This document shows, piece by piece, positions 1 through 9,972 of a stretch of 64,000 nt of DNA. The DNA lies in NCBI GenBank assembly GCA_934490165.1, contig CAKSTB010000002.1:62001-126000 (forward strand). The letters are read 5' to 3'. This DNA comes from an uncultured Ruminiclostridium sp. GTDB taxonomy: Bacteria > Bacillota > Clostridia > Oscillospirales > Ruminococcaceae. Positions within the stretch are counted from its first letter, which is position 1; each line of letters starts with the position of its first letter. Position numbers and translations under genes: made by a program. The notes beneath the pieces are model-generated. The model worked only from the letters and a program-made list of their open reading frames with translations. It did not search any database and was not told the DNA's origin.

Positions 1-974
1 GCTACTCATTTGAGAAATCCTCTCTGATGAGCTTACTGCGCGAAAGCAACCTCACCGATGAAAAGGTATCGGCAGTTATTCCGAACCTTTATATATGCGA
101 CCTTAAGATCCCCCGCATAGCACTCCTCGGCGAGAAAGACAAGATCATCCGCATTATTGACATAAACGACCCTATAACGGAGGAAGAGCGCAACAACATC
201 ACAAAGTACGTTGTACTGCGTGACGACTGCACAAAGCCCGAGTTTGCAAAGTACGTTGAATATCTGCTGATAGGCGAAAACAACAATGTTCTCAGCCAGT
301 TCTATTCAAGCACGGAAGAACCGAACCAGGTACTTCTCGACCAGATCCCGTACTACTACAAGCCTCTGCCCTCTATCACGGCAGGCGAGCTTGCATTCCT
401 GCGTACAAAGTACAAGGCACTGCGTAACCTTTCAAATCTGCGTGTTTACCGCAACTACTTTGCAAAGGATATCAACGGCACAATGTTCGGCTACGGCGGA
501 ACCTGCTCGTGTTGCGGATTTGAGTCAAGCATTATAAACAACTACGTTATAAAGAGCTTTGAGGTCGGTCTGTTCAAGGACGACAGAGAAGAAAAGTTCA
601 AGTTCTCTCTTTATATGTGTGCAAATGACTCCTATGCCGCAAGCGGTTGGATCATCGAGGACATCAGCATAGGCGGTATGAGCCCGTTCGTATGGCTCGA
701 TGAGATCTCCACCTGCGAGGTTATCCCGCCCGAATTCCTGCTCTGCACCATCAAGTACCGTTGCCAGCTGACATACGATATCATCGGCAGCGAGGGACGC
801 GAACAGGGTGAGATAGTCACTATGGAAAGCGTCAGTGACGGCGAACAGAAGACAATGGATATCATTCTTTCACCGCTTATGATGGCAAAGTGGATAGAAG
901 ATAACCTGTCGGACGAGTATGCTACAGAAACCTCCGACAGTAGCGAAAACAACGATACCGAAGCACAGAATTAA
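1..974 (+). CDS. C-terminal part of an unidentified protein (5' end outside window)
   Basis: The frame is open from the window edge; the first ATG is at 27, but codons upstream of it are sense codons, so the gene probably begins before the window. At least 315 residues are visible. I do not recognise the family. A Cys cluster (CSCCGF, around residue 160) could bind metal. The last 20 residues are acidic and Ser/Asn-rich, as in a disordered tail. No signal peptide or membrane segment is visible in this part. The gene is followed at once by a hairpin terminator. Confidence 0.6.
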   Translation, partial: YSFEKSSLMSLLRESNLTDEKVSAVIPNLYICDLKIPRIALLGEKDKIIRIIDINDPITEEERNNITKYVVLRDDCTKPEFAKYVEYLLIGENNNVLSQFYSSTEEPNQVLLDQIPYYYKPLPSITAGELAFLRTKYKALRNLSNLRVYRNYFAKDINGTMFGYGGTCSCCGFESSIINNYVIKSFEVGLFKDDREEKFKFSLYMCANDSYAASGWIIEDISIGGMSPFVWLDEISTCEVIPPEFLLCTIKYRCQLTYDIIGSEGREQGEIVTMESVSDGEQKTMDIILSPLMMAKWIEDNLSDEYATETSDSSENNDTEAQN

Positions 975-981
975 ACAAATG

Positions 982-1011
982 ACCGCTCTGAAAAACAGGG
1001 CGGTTATTTTT
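982..1011 (+). terminator. Rho-independent terminator
   Basis: The arms ACCGC(C/T)CTG and CAGGGCGGT pair around a short A-rich loop and are followed by a T-rich run, 8 bases after the stop of the gene ending at 974. Confidence 0.8.
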
Positions 1012-1015
1012 ATGC

Positions 1016-1045
1016 AAAAACAGCCGCAGACTCTCGCCCGCGGCT
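1016..1045 (-). terminator. Rho-independent terminator for the minus-strand anchored protein
   Basis: Arms AGCCGC (1022-1027) and GCGGCT (1040-1045) form a stem. Read on the minus strand it is followed by a T run (A run 1016-1020 on the plus strand). It serves the gene at 1082-2086 and stands back to back with the preceding plus-strand terminator. Confidence 0.75.
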
Positions 1046-1081
1046 TATTCTTATACTGTTATTGCCAAACCCGATGCTGTA

Positions 1082-2086
1082 TCAGCTGTTATCCGAGCTG
1101 CTGCTATCGGAGCTGCTGTTCTCTTCACTGCTACTATCAGAACTTTCATCGGCGGCATAATGCATATTTATCATCACACGCTTGAACTCGTCTGAATCCT
1201 TTGCCGGTCCTACAAGCCATCTGTGCTTGTGTCCCGGTTCAGTCGGAGATAATATGTCTTCACCGTAGCAACCTTCAAAAGTTTGTATTGTTGCAGTGTT
1301 ACCACTCTCATCAATTTTTATTATAGCTTTAATTTTTGCAGGGATATGTTCTACATAGTACAGATACAGAGTATTTGTTCCGTCATCTGACCGTGAGAAA
1401 TCCTGCAAAGGATTTGTTTCATCTCCGATTGTTATTGAACCTTCAACATATTCTACGCCATGAACATTCTTTTTAATGGATGCCTTTATTGCTACTTCCA
1501 TATGTTCAAGACTATCAAACTGCTCCTCGGGCTTCACATGATCGCCATAGATATCTGCAAATGTACCGGAAATATTTACTTCCTGCACAAGCGTTGATGT
1601 AAAGCGTATAATATTCTGTTCCTTGATAACTCTGTCGAAACTGTCATCATCGGTGGCAGGACCTGCCCATGTGCCCTCTTTTTCTGAACTATTCAACGGA
1701 ATTACGCTTACAACCGCGCTGTTCGTACCTGTTGCAGTTCTGACAATAAGGTCAAGTACGCCTTCTTCGCTTCTTGAATTAAGCGTCACGCCCGATTGAT
1801 CGGAGCTTGCAGAAGTGATCTTATACTCAGTGTCACCTACCTTTACAGTGCCCTCTGCACCCGTGACAGCAACTATATTTTTGGTAATAACCGCGTCTAT
1901 GCTTATCTCGGTATGCTCGAGTACATCAAAGCTTACTGTGTCACTTAGAGTTCTGCTGATATCCGCAAAAGTTCCGCTGATTTTAAGTGCCTGCGTGGTA
2001 GTGTTCAGCATCAGCACGATAACTACCGTAAGCACTACGATAATGAACAGACAAATAGTGATAATTATTTTCTGAAATCTTGGCAT
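1082..2086 (-). CDS. membrane-anchored extracellular protein with an internal domain duplication
   Basis: The ATG at 2086 is chosen over the upstream ATG at 2170 because it follows an AAAGGA ribosome site and starts a short basic stretch plus one hydrophobic segment (residues about 6-27). The 334-residue product would be anchored by its N terminus with the rest outside. Two related halves follow, each opening with ISGTFADI and closing with a W-x-G-P-A-x-D-x-D-x-F-x-R-V-I-type motif; the second half has an insertion. The tail is a run of Ser, Asp and Glu. The function is unknown; no catalytic motif was recognised. Confidence 0.7.
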   Translation of the reverse strand: MPRFQKIIITICLFIIVVLTVVIVLMLNTTTQALKISGTFADISRTLSDTVSFDVLEHTEISIDAVITKNIVAVTGAEGTVKVGDTEYKITSASSDQSGVTLNSRSEEGVLDLIVRTATGTNSAVVSVIPLNSSEKEGTWAGPATDDDSFDRVIKEQNIIRFTSTLVQEVNISGTFADIYGDHVKPEEQFDSLEHMEVAIKASIKKNVHGVEYVEGSITIGDETNPLQDFSRSDDGTNTLYLYYVEHIPAKIKAIIKIDESGNTATIQTFEGCYGEDILSPTEPGHKHRWLVGPAKDSDEFKRVMINMHYAADESSDSSSEENSSSDSSSSDNS

Positions 2087-2317
2087 AAAATATCCTTTCC
2101 CGTATGTTTTTACTGCGTTTGTTTTGTTTTCACGAATGTGTTTGCAATTGCCGTCCGATGCATAAATCACCGGAACGTTTTTAGCCTTTTTGTTGCGTAA
2201 ATGTAACTGCGTTTTTGTTGAAATTTTATATGTATGTGATATCAGCCTCCAATCTATATTTATATTTTACCATATTCAAATATCCCTTGTCAACAAACAA
2301 ATCAACTTTTATGTACG

Positions 2318-2349
2318 CAAAAAGCGGCACAGCACAATGCCGTACCGCT
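2318..2349 (-). terminator. Rho-independent terminator of the DUF11-like gene
   Basis: On the minus strand an 8-bp stem (one G-U pair; arms 2342-2349 and 2323-2330) is followed by TTTTT. It lies 26 bases past the stop codon at 2375. Confidence 0.8.
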
Positions 2350-2374
2350 CCGCCGATTATTCGCTTATAACAAT

Positions 2375-3223
2375 TTAACCGAGTGTGCCTGTAACCGTAA
2401 CTATCGTTTTTCCGGGAGTTACTGCTATTGTGCCATCGGCATTGGTCGTGAATGTTGCCGCAGGCACTGTTATAGCGCCCTGAGCCGTTTCAAACACGCC
2501 TGTTGTTTCATCATAGGTGTACTTGGTATTGTCAAGCGCCGTGCCGTTATAGCTTACCGTAATACCTTTGAGAATGGGGTTGAACACATCGCGCAACACA
2601 ACATTATCAGCTTGTGTAATCGCCGTGTTGCCCTTGTTGGTGATCGTAAACGTGTAAGTTATCTGACCGTTTTCGCTGACTACGATCGGGCTGAGAGCCT
2701 TTTCGATATCAAGAATTGCGCCCACAACCGCATTGACGGTTTCTGTTGCCGTGACAGGTTCGGCAATTCCGCCGCCGTTCACCGTAATGTTATTGGTGAT
2801 AGCCGACTCGATATCAAGCGGTGCATACGCCGTGGTTCTTGCCTTATAGACGATCTGCGCCTCCGAATTTGCGGGAACGTTTATTCCTGTTATCACAAGC
2901 GGAGGTCCTGCTGTAACTGTCGGAGCAGTCTGGAGAACTCCGTTTATAAAATAGCGGATATCGCCCGTGTAGCTCAGCGGATACACGGTGTTCGTTTCAT
3001 AGGCATACGCTCCGAGGTTATCGGTCAGCGTAAGGTTTGTGAAAGCCGTACTGCCGTTGTTGACGATGTTTACGATATAGGTTATATCGCTGTCAGGACC
3101 GTAGGTTTCGGAAAGGGCGTATTTTGTTGCGGACAGCGTCTGCTGTATCTCACCTGTGGTTACGTTTGAATTTACTACCGTGCCGTTATACGAAAGGGTA
3201 GCAACGTTTGTGAATGTTGCCAT
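2375..3223 (-). CDS. DUF11-like beta-sandwich repeat protein
   Basis: A 282-residue protein starting MATFTNVATLSYNG and preceded by a strong AAGGAGG site. It contains two DUF11-type segments: residues about 30-150 (SDITYIVNIVNNGS...TNLTLTDNLG) and about 165-282 (GQITYTFTITNKGN...VVLRDVF). This is the conserved-repeat fold seen in bacterial surface and sheath proteins. There is no visible signal peptide, membrane segment or sorting motif, so location is uncertain; non-classical export or an envelope/spore-associated role is possible. It is monocistronic, with its own terminator. Confidence 0.7.
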   Translation of the reverse strand: MATFTNVATLSYNGTVVNSNVTTGEIQQTLSATKYALSETYGPDSDITYIVNIVNNGSTAFTNLTLTDNLGAYAYETNTVYPLSYTGDIRYFINGVLQTAPTVTAGPPLVITGINVPANSEAQIVYKARTTAYAPLDIESAITNNITVNGGGIAEPVTATETVNAVVGAILDIEKALSPIVVSENGQITYTFTITNKGNTAITQADNVVLRDVFNPILKGITVSYNGTALDNTKYTYDETTGVFETAQGAITVPAATFTTNADGTIAVTPGKTIVTVTGTLG

Positions 3224-3322
3224 TGTTTATCCTCCTTGAAATAAGTTTTTCCGGGTACCCGTTTCAATTTATGACACAGTGTGCCTTTATGTGCCAGCCG
3301 TGCTCAACGCATTTCACCGCAC

Positions 3323-3360
3323 AAAAAAATCGGGCATCGATTTTCACACCGATGCCCGAT
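3323..3360 (-). terminator. Strong terminator of the LRR protein gene
   Basis: An 11-bp perfect stem, arms 3329-3339 and 3350-3360, is followed on the minus strand by a run of seven T. Confidence 0.9.
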
Positions 3361-3383
3361 TATAACTATTGAATTTTTACCGC

Positions 3384-6300
3384 TTATTTCTTCGTCTTTA
3401 CCGTCAGCGTACCGCTCCATGAGCTGTACTGTGTAGCCTTACCGATCGTCTTGTAAGCTCTGATCCTGAACTTGTAAGAAGTATTCTTCTTAAGGCTCTT
3501 CACAGTGCTTGTCACTGTGCTGTTCTTGGTAACCTTCGCGGCAGAAACCCACTTCTTACCGTTCCATTTCTGGATTTCATATCCGGTAGCGCTTGTATTC
3601 TTGTTCCACTGTAACGTTACCGAAGTCTTGGCAGTGCTCTTAGCCTTGAAACCGCTCATATTAGAGGGATTAGTATTTACACTGAGCGTTGCCGTATAAG
3701 CGCTGTACTGTGTAGCCTTACCGATGGTCTTGTACGCTCTTATTCTATACTTATAAGTCGTACTAGCCTTTAAGCTCTTAACGGTGTAAGTAGTTGTACT
3801 GTTCTTATTTATCTTAGTAAGCGTAACCCACTTCTTACCGTCCCACTTCTGCAACTCATAACCTGTAGCACTTGTGTTCTTGTTCCACTGGAGCGTTATG
3901 CTGTTGTAAGACTTGGATTTAGCCTTAAATCCGCTCATGTTATAGGGGTTAGTGTTTACACTGAGCGTTGCTGTGTAAGCACTGTACTGTGTAGCCTTGC
4001 CAATCGTCTTATACGCTCTTATTCTGTACTTATAAGTCGTGCTAGCCTTTAAGCCCTTAACGGTGTAAGTAGTAGTGCTGTTCTTGTTTATCTTAGTAAG
4101 CGTAACCCACTTCTTACCGTCCCACTTCTGCAACTCATAACCTGTAGCGCTAGCGTTCTTGTTCCACTGGAGCGTTATGCTGTTGTAAGACTTGGATTTA
4201 GCCTTAAATCCGCTCATGTTAGAGGGATTAGTATTTACACTGAGCGTTGCCGTATAAGCGCTGTACTGTGTAGCCTTGCCGATGGTTTTGTACGCTCTGA
4301 TTTTGTACTTGTATGTTGTGCTTGACTTTAAGCTCTTAACGGTATAAGTAGTTGTGTTGTTCTTGGCTATATTAGTAAGCGTAACCCACTTCTTACCGTC
4401 CCACTTCTGCAATTCATAACCAGTTGCCGATGTGTTCTTGTTCCACTGGAGCGTTATGCTGTTGTAGGACTTAGCTTTAGCCTTGAATCCACTCATATTA
4501 GAGGGGTTTGTATTTACGCTCAGTGTTGCCGTATAAGCGCTGTACTGTGTAGCCTTACCCTCCGTCTTGTACGCCTTTATTCTGTACTGATAAGTCTTGC
4601 TCGCAGACAGCTTTGTGACTTTATATGTCAGCGTGTTGTTGCTTGTGACCTTAGTAACCTGACTCCACGTCTTGCCGTTGTAAGCTTCAATAATATAGCC
4701 GCTTGCATTTGCATTCTTATTCCACTGTAAAGTAACGCTTGCGTTGTCCTTAGCCTTAACCTTAAAGCCGCCGATCTTGGCAAGGGTGAGCTTTGCTATT
4801 GTTGCTGTTTCAGTCTTCTTGCACACCTTGCAGGTTCTTGTCTTTGTACCTGTTGCTGTGTATGTTGCCGCCTTAGTGGTTTTCCAATTGTTAAAATCAT
4901 GCTTGCCTGTTGCAGGTATAGCAGTTACGTCTTTCTTAGCACCGCAACGTGTGCAGTGATGTGACTTTGAGCCAGCCGCACCACAGGTAGCGGCTTTATC
5001 TGTAGTCCAAGTTGTTGAGTACTTGTGACCGAGCGCTTTTATAGTCTGTGTTTCAACCTTGGCACAACCCGAGCAGGTTCTTGTCTGAGCACCTGCTGTC
5101 GTGCAGGTTGCCGCCTTGGTGATCGTCCAATCGCCGAACTTATGGTTGCCTGTTGCGGGGATAACCTCACCGCTTGAAATCAGCTCTCCGCAATCCTTAC
5201 AATATGTATCGCCTGTATAGCCGTCATTTGTGCAGTCGGCACTATATGCGTTGCGTATTTCGGTATTGCTGTGATCACATAACGCATCCATACCGTATTC
5301 AATTGTATTAAGCGCAAATCCATACGCTGTACTACTTGAATCAGATACTAGCCTTATTTTGAATGTATCAGACTTTACAGTTATCGTAGTGCCGCTCAGC
5401 GCATCGCCTGTATAACTGCCGATCTGCTCATCATTACCATTATAGATATAAATGTAGTCATATCCGCTTTCTGTATATGTATCCTCTGTAAATGTCACAG
5501 ATATCCACTTTGCATTTTCTCTGTAGATAGTCCATGTTTCATCACAGTCATTGTCATACGGATGCTTTGACTGCATACACTGGAATTCTGTCTGATTACA
5601 ATTCTTGCATAAGCCGTTTTCTATATCATGTCCGAGTGCAGGAGTTCGTTCTGTTTCAATCTTTCCGCATACCGAACAAGTTCTTGTCCTGATACCATCA
5701 GTGGTGCAAGACAGCTCGCTTTCGATCTTCCAATCACTGTATGAATGTGTATGGTCTACCAGCTCATATTCAAAGCCGTTGTCCTTGGCGTATTGTTCTC
5801 CTGCTGTGTCTTTATAACAGTTTACTTTGAAACTGTCTGATTTTTTTATATCTCCGGTATCTTCGTCGCTATAAAATCCGAAAGCGTTGCTACCGACAAA
5901 CGTCACGGATGCGGGAATTGTAATCGTTTCAAGTAACGCACAGTCATAGAATGATTCGCTACCGATAGATGTCACACTTTTAGGAATTGTAATCGCCTTG
6001 AGCGATGCACAGTTAAAGAATGCGTTATCTCCAATACATATTACACCATCCGGTATTGTTACACTTGTTAACTCAGTGCATCCGCTAAATGCATTGTCGC
6101 CAATTGCTGTAATATTCTTACCATCAAAATCTCCGGGGATTACATATGTCTTATCATTTCCGACATATCCGTCTATTCTCAATGTACCGTCATCAAGCTC
6201 ATTGGTAATAAAACAAGATTCATTGCTGAAACCGTTTTTAGTTGCATACCAGTGACCCCATGTATTCTTGACATAATTTATGACAAAATTTTCAATTATA

Positions 6301-8930
6301 TCATCGTAGCCATAAGGAGTCAAGTAATATCCGAAAGCGCAATTTTCTATTTTATTGACGCTTTCCGGCACAGTTATTTTCTTTAAAGATGTACAATTGT
6401 AAAATGCTTGATAACCAACGGTTGTTAATCCTTCAGGCAATGTTACATCGGAGAGCGAAGTGCAGTTTTGGAAGGCGTAATCGTAAATTTGCGTAACATT
6501 TTCAGGAATAACGATGCTTTTCAATGACGAACAGGATGAAAATGTTCCGAATTTTATTTCTGTTATTTTATCAGGAAGTTTTATACTCTTAAGGTTAATG
6601 CAGTTATTGAATGCGTTTTCATCAATATATTCCACACTGTCCGGAATTACAATTTCAGAAAGCAAAATACAATTGTCAAATGTACTGCTGGAAATACCGG
6701 TTATCTTACTCGGTAAATTTATAGTCTGCAGTGATTCACAATACGAAAATGCATGGTATTCTATGCTGGTAATATCATCTGGAAGTTTTATACTTGTCAG
6801 GCTTGAACAATTGTTGAAAGCATTATCACCGATACTTGTAACACTATCAGGAATTTCTATATCGGTAAGTGAAGAACAACCATTAAATGTGCCTGATAAA
6901 ATACTTTCGATGCCATCAGGTATGACGATTTTTTTCAGCGAGCTGCAGTCTTCAAATGCGTGCCAACCTATAAACTCGACACTCTTTGGTATATTAATTT
7001 CAGTCAAAGCAGAACAGCCATTGAATGCGCTACCATCAATTCTGATTATGCCGTCAGGTAAAGTAACACTTGTCAATGTTTTATTATCACAGAAAGCACC
7101 GGCATAAATATTATACACTTTTTTCCCTTCTATTGTTGAAGGAACGGTATATGCTTTTCCCGTAGTCGCATATTCGATTATTGAAATACCGTCATCATCA
7201 TCTGCCGTAATCAAGCAGTCTTCATTTGAAAACCCGTTTTTAGTAGCATACAAATGTCCGTATGTATTATTTGTATAACCGATTTTAAAATTATCCGATT
7301 TTATTTCGTTATAATCTTCATCATCATAATAACCAAAAGCGTACTTTCCGATATCTATGACTCCGGAAGGAATGTTTACACTTTTGAGTGAGGTACAATT
7401 ATAAAACGCCTTTGCACCTACTTTATAAACAGTGTCAGGAATTTCCACGCCGGTTAGCTCAGTGTTGCCGTAAAAGGCATTACCTGATATTCCGATGACC
7501 GTCTTATTGAAGATTTTTTCAGGTATAATAATATCCGTATCACTACCATTATATCCGGTTATCATTACGCTGTTTGAGTCGTACAACTGGTATGAAAACT
7601 CCGGAAGCTCAGGCAGTGTAATATCAAATGAAATCGTCAGACTATCGTTAAAATTAATCGTTTTGATGTCTATCGGAGAATCATTCTTTGTTGAACCATA
7701 CTCGTTGTATATTTCAATTATCAAATCGCCATTGGTGTCTAAATCGCCAAAATATATCTTACTGTTATTAACTGTTATATTTTTACTTGTTCCATCTGTC
7801 TGCGTCTGTCTTAACTTCACATTGCTGACATTAACTCCATAATTTTTGGCTAAAGACATCAGAGCCGCAGCATCGTAAACTTCGGCTGTATTTTTATTGC
7901 TTTCATAATCGAACCCAAATGTGTTTGCAAGCTCAGTAACTCTGACCCTTAATACAGCAGCCCCGTCACCGCTTAACCGAGACGTTATATCATCACCGGT
8001 CTCTTCGTCAATGCCGGTGCTCGTGATATTTGAAACAGATACTTCATAACTGCCGGATTTATTGATTTCGGCGTTACCGGGAGTCCAGTCTGTAGTCACA
8101 CCGGTGTTGTCATCTACAGTATGTCCCGTACCGTAAAAAAGCGAAGGCTCCCAATCGCTATCGGCATACTCTATATAGGCTGTATTCTTCGGCAATGAGT
8201 TAGGTATTTTCTTACCGTTTTCATCAAAAGTCAAAATGGCATTTGAATCGGCATCAAGTACCTCGCACTTTGTGATCTTTATATTCGCTATTGTGCTTCC
8301 CCATTCCTGAAACGCAACTTTAATTGATTCTACGTTACTTGCATCACCTGTAGCAATAGGATTTGTAAAACCGTTTGCGGTTATCTGATACGTAAAAGCT
8401 CCGATTTTCTCAAAGCTGATATCCTTGTCATTTGTCGGATCATCATCTGTATTCGGGTCTGTGAATATATCAAGTTCCGGATCGGTTACACCCCAGAACT
8501 GCTTTGACGGCCAATTATATGTATCGAATAAATCGGTGCCTCTTTCAATATCGCCGCCGCTGAATGAAAGCACTACTCCGCCTCCGATACTGCCATCCCA
8601 AAAAACACGGTTACCTTCTTCGCCGAATCCGTCTGTTTCAGGAACAGTAATTGTAAATCTCACACCTGTTATCTTAGCGTATTCAATATCATAGCTGACA
8701 GCTTTTACTTCCTCTGCTTCATCCCCCACTTCATACAAATGTCTGAGCCATATACCTGTAGAACTGGAAAGGTTCTGATCAGGATTATCCATTTTTATCA
8801 AGCAGTTTGCAGATGCAGTATTGCTTACTCCATCCTTTAAAACCGGAATATTATCTCCCAACGGTGTACTCACTGCCGTAACCGTCATCACCGCCGCTAT
8901 TATCCCGGCTGCAAGTCTTTTCAGTTTCAT
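3384..8930 (-). CDS. large secreted BspA-type leucine-rich-repeat protein with CUB-like and FnIII domains
   Basis: 1848 residues. The start at 8930 follows GAGGAG. The N terminus is a signal peptide (basic MKLKR, hydrophobic core, likely cut after TASA near residue 42). Residues about 45-440 look like beta-sandwich modules, possibly carbohydrate- or cohesin-related (tentative). Residues about 440-1050 hold many LRR_5/BspA repeats of the type AF-x-x-C-x-x-L-x-x-I-x-I-P-x-x-V. Residues about 1110-1205 resemble a CUB domain. Around it are four modules with the pattern H-x(4)-W...C-T...G...R-T-C-x-x-C. Residues about 1380-1848 are five FnIII repeats of 92 residues. No LPXTG or dockerin is seen. 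A role in adhesion or glycan binding is inferred from the family only. Confidence 0.85.
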   Translation of the reverse strand: MKLKRLAAGIIAAVMTVTAVSTPLGDNIPVLKDGVSNTASANCLIKMDNPDQNLSSSTGIWLRHLYEVGDEAEEVKAVSYDIEYAKITGVRFTITVPETDGFGEEGNRVFWDGSIGGGVVLSFSGGDIERGTDLFDTYNWPSKQFWGVTDPELDIFTDPNTDDDPTNDKDISFEKIGAFTYQITANGFTNPIATGDASNVESIKVAFQEWGSTIANIKITKCEVLDADSNAILTFDENGKKIPNSLPKNTAYIEYADSDWEPSLFYGTGHTVDDNTGVTTDWTPGNAEINKSGSYEVSVSNITSTGIDEETGDDITSRLSGDGAAVLRVRVTELANTFGFDYESNKNTAEVYDAAALMSLAKNYGVNVSNVKLRQTQTDGTSKNITVNNSKIYFGDLDTNGDLIIEIYNEYGSTKNDSPIDIKTINFNDSLTISFDITLPELPEFSYQLYDSNSVMITGYNGSDTDIIIPEKIFNKTVIGISGNAFYGNTELTGVEIPDTVYKVGAKAFYNCTSLKSVNIPSGVIDIGKYAFGYYDDEDYNEIKSDNFKIGYTNNTYGHLYATKNGFSNEDCLITADDDDGISIIEYATTGKAYTVPSTIEGKKVYNIYAGAFCDNKTLTSVTLPDGIIRIDGSAFNGCSALTEINIPKSVEFIGWHAFEDCSSLKKIVIPDGIESILSGTFNGCSSLTDIEIPDSVTSIGDNAFNNCSSLTSIKLPDDITSIEYHAFSYCESLQTINLPSKITGISSSTFDNCILLSEIVIPDSVEYIDENAFNNCINLKSIKLPDKITEIKFGTFSSCSSLKSIVIPENVTQIYDYAFQNCTSLSDVTLPEGLTTVGYQAFYNCTSLKKITVPESVNKIENCAFGYYLTPYGYDDIIENFVINYVKNTWGHWYATKNGFSNESCFITNELDDGTLRIDGYVGNDKTYVIPGDFDGKNITAIGDNAFSGCTELTSVTIPDGVICIGDNAFFNCASLKAITIPKSVTSIGSESFYDCALLETITIPASVTFVGSNAFGFYSDEDTGDIKKSDSFKVNCYKDTAGEQYAKDNGFEYELVDHTHSYSDWKIESELSCTTDGIRTRTCSVCGKIETERTPALGHDIENGLCKNCNQTEFQCMQSKHPYDNDCDETWTIYRENAKWISVTFTEDTYTESGYDYIYIYNGNDEQIGSYTGDALSGTTITVKSDTFKIRLVSDSSSTAYGFALNTIEYGMDALCDHSNTEIRNAYSADCTNDGYTGDTYCKDCGELISSGEVIPATGNHKFGDWTITKAATCTTAGAQTRTCSGCAKVETQTIKALGHKYSTTWTTDKAATCGAAGSKSHHCTRCGAKKDVTAIPATGKHDFNNWKTTKAATYTATGTKTRTCKVCKKTETATIAKLTLAKIGGFKVKAKDNASVTLQWNKNANASGYIIEAYNGKTWSQVTKVTSNNTLTYKVTKLSASKTYQYRIKAYKTEGKATQYSAYTATLSVNTNPSNMSGFKAKAKSYNSITLQWNKNTSATGYELQKWDGKKWVTLTNIAKNNTTTYTVKSLKSSTTYKYKIRAYKTIGKATQYSAYTATLSVNTNPSNMSGFKAKSKSYNSITLQWNKNASATGYELQKWDGKKWVTLTKINKNSTTTYTVKGLKASTTYKYRIRAYKTIGKATQYSAYTATLSVNTNPYNMSGFKAKSKSYNSITLQWNKNTSATGYELQKWDGKKWVTLTKINKNSTTTYTVKSLKASTTYKYRIRAYKTIGKATQYSAYTATLSVNTNPSNMSGFKAKSTAKTSVTLQWNKNTSATGYEIQKWNGKKWVSAAKVTKNSTVTSTVKSLKKNTSYKFRIRAYKTIGKATQYSSWSGTLTVKTKK
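3640..4760 (-). repeat. Tandem 276-bp repeats encoding FnIII modules
   Basis: The segment coding GFKAK-x-K-SYNSITLQWNKN-type FnIII domains recurs with a period of 276 bp (92 codons), for example at about 3651, 3927, 4203 and 4479. The three middle copies are nearly identical at DNA level, while the outer ones have diverged, as expected from recent repeat amplification. Confidence 0.85.
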
Positions 8931-8989
8931 ATAGCGCTCTCCTCGTATTTATCATTTTTCATTTTCTGTGCGAACACAGTTATAGTTTA

Positions 8990-9017
8990 ATGATATACCA
9001 ATATTTCCGTTTGTCAA
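8990..9017 (-). promoter_or_regulatory. Promoter of the LRR protein gene
   Basis: On the minus strand TTGACA (plus-strand 9012-9017) is followed by a 16-base spacer and TATCAT (8990-8995). The predicted leader begins with a CTGTG-UUCG-CACAG tetraloop hairpin at 8966-8979, which may stabilise the very long mRNA. Confidence 0.65.
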
Positions 9018-9414
9018 CCCATTTTGCAAAATTAGCGGTTTTTTTGCAAAAATAACATAAAATTTATCGCAAAAAGTACTTGACAAATCAAAAATCTTTG
9101 TTCTAATAAAATCGATATTTCAAATTTTATACAATTCCCACTTCTGCCGCATCACCCCATTCCTGCCGCCCGCTCAAAAAAGGTGAGCTGTCACGACAAA
9201 AAGCTGTTTCCCACTTAATACCTCTCTTTCAGATAATGAACACAACATTTCCGCGACGTTACTGAAGCAATTGAAATTGATAGGCGCACTATCCACACGC
9301 CATCAGCTCAATTATAACATTACCGCTATCACCCACACATTCTCAAATATAATGCGACCTGCTATCTATAGTCCGATTTCAGTTATATATCTGCTCTCCC
9401 AATATTTCTCCTAA
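9018..9414. other. AT-rich intergenic region without a recognisable gene
   Basis: About 400 bases with no supported ORF. A TTGACA at 9080-9085 with an AT-rich -10 some 18 bases on could be a plus-strand promoter, but nothing recognisable follows it. A short GCTCA...TGAGC hairpin lies at 9172-9188. Confidence 0.4.
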
Positions 9415-9448
9415 CAAAAAGGCATAGCCGCGCAATTCAGTCTATGCC
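9415..9448 (-). terminator. Terminator downstream of the small membrane protein gene
   Basis: Arms GGCATAG (9421-9427) and CTATGCC (9442-9448); on the minus strand the stem is followed by TTTTTG. Confidence 0.7.
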
Positions 9449-9563
9449 CTGAATATTAAACTATTTACCGTCTTTACAAAACTAAGTACGTTACTTTTCA
9501 CCGATGATTATCTTAATGGCAATCCTCCTGTCGCAAGAGCAAGCCAAAACTATTCATCCGTTA

Positions 9564-9716
9564 TCACTTCCCGCCGAACACAAACACCGCCAATATAATG
9601 ATCGCAAGCGACCCGATGCATATGATCCAGTTACGGCTGTATGTCCTGCTCATCTTCTTTTCATGCTCAATTCGTTCCATGCGTTTTTTGAGCTTGTAAT
9701 CAGGTTCTTGTTTCAT
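9564..9716 (-). CDS. 50-residue single-pass small membrane protein
   Basis: An ATG at 9716 preceded by GGAAAGGAG at good spacing opens a 50-codon frame ending in TGA at 9564. The product begins MKQEPDYKLKKRMERIEHEKK, a charged probable cytosolic helix, continues with RTYSRNW and one hydrophobic segment (about residues 31-47), and ends FVFGGK. This is a plausible small integral protein, N terminus inside. The ribosome site, in-frame compact structure and downstream hairpin terminator at 9415-9448 support it as real. No family was recognised. Confidence 0.6.
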   Translation of the reverse strand: MKQEPDYKLKKRMERIEHEKKMSRTYSRNWIICIGSLAIIILAVFVFGGK

Positions 9717-9972
9717 ATAATTCTCCTTTCCAAATTACAGGCGAAATAATAATTGTGCTTACCTATAAATAATTCACATTATGATATCGCCCTAATATCA
9801 TAAAATACTAACGTGTAATTTTCATCGCCACTTTTACGGCACTTATCCACGCCAACTTTATTTACATCAATTGGATATCAGCGCATTTTTCAAGTATCCG
9901 CATATTAGCGACCTGTTTTTTATCTGCCATACCAAAACTGTACCAAAATGAACCACCGGTATGTACCATATG

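Noticed and set aside
9504..9749. 81-codon plus-strand ORF
   Set aside because: It is antisense to the 50-codon gene with the strong ribosome site and has no site of its own.
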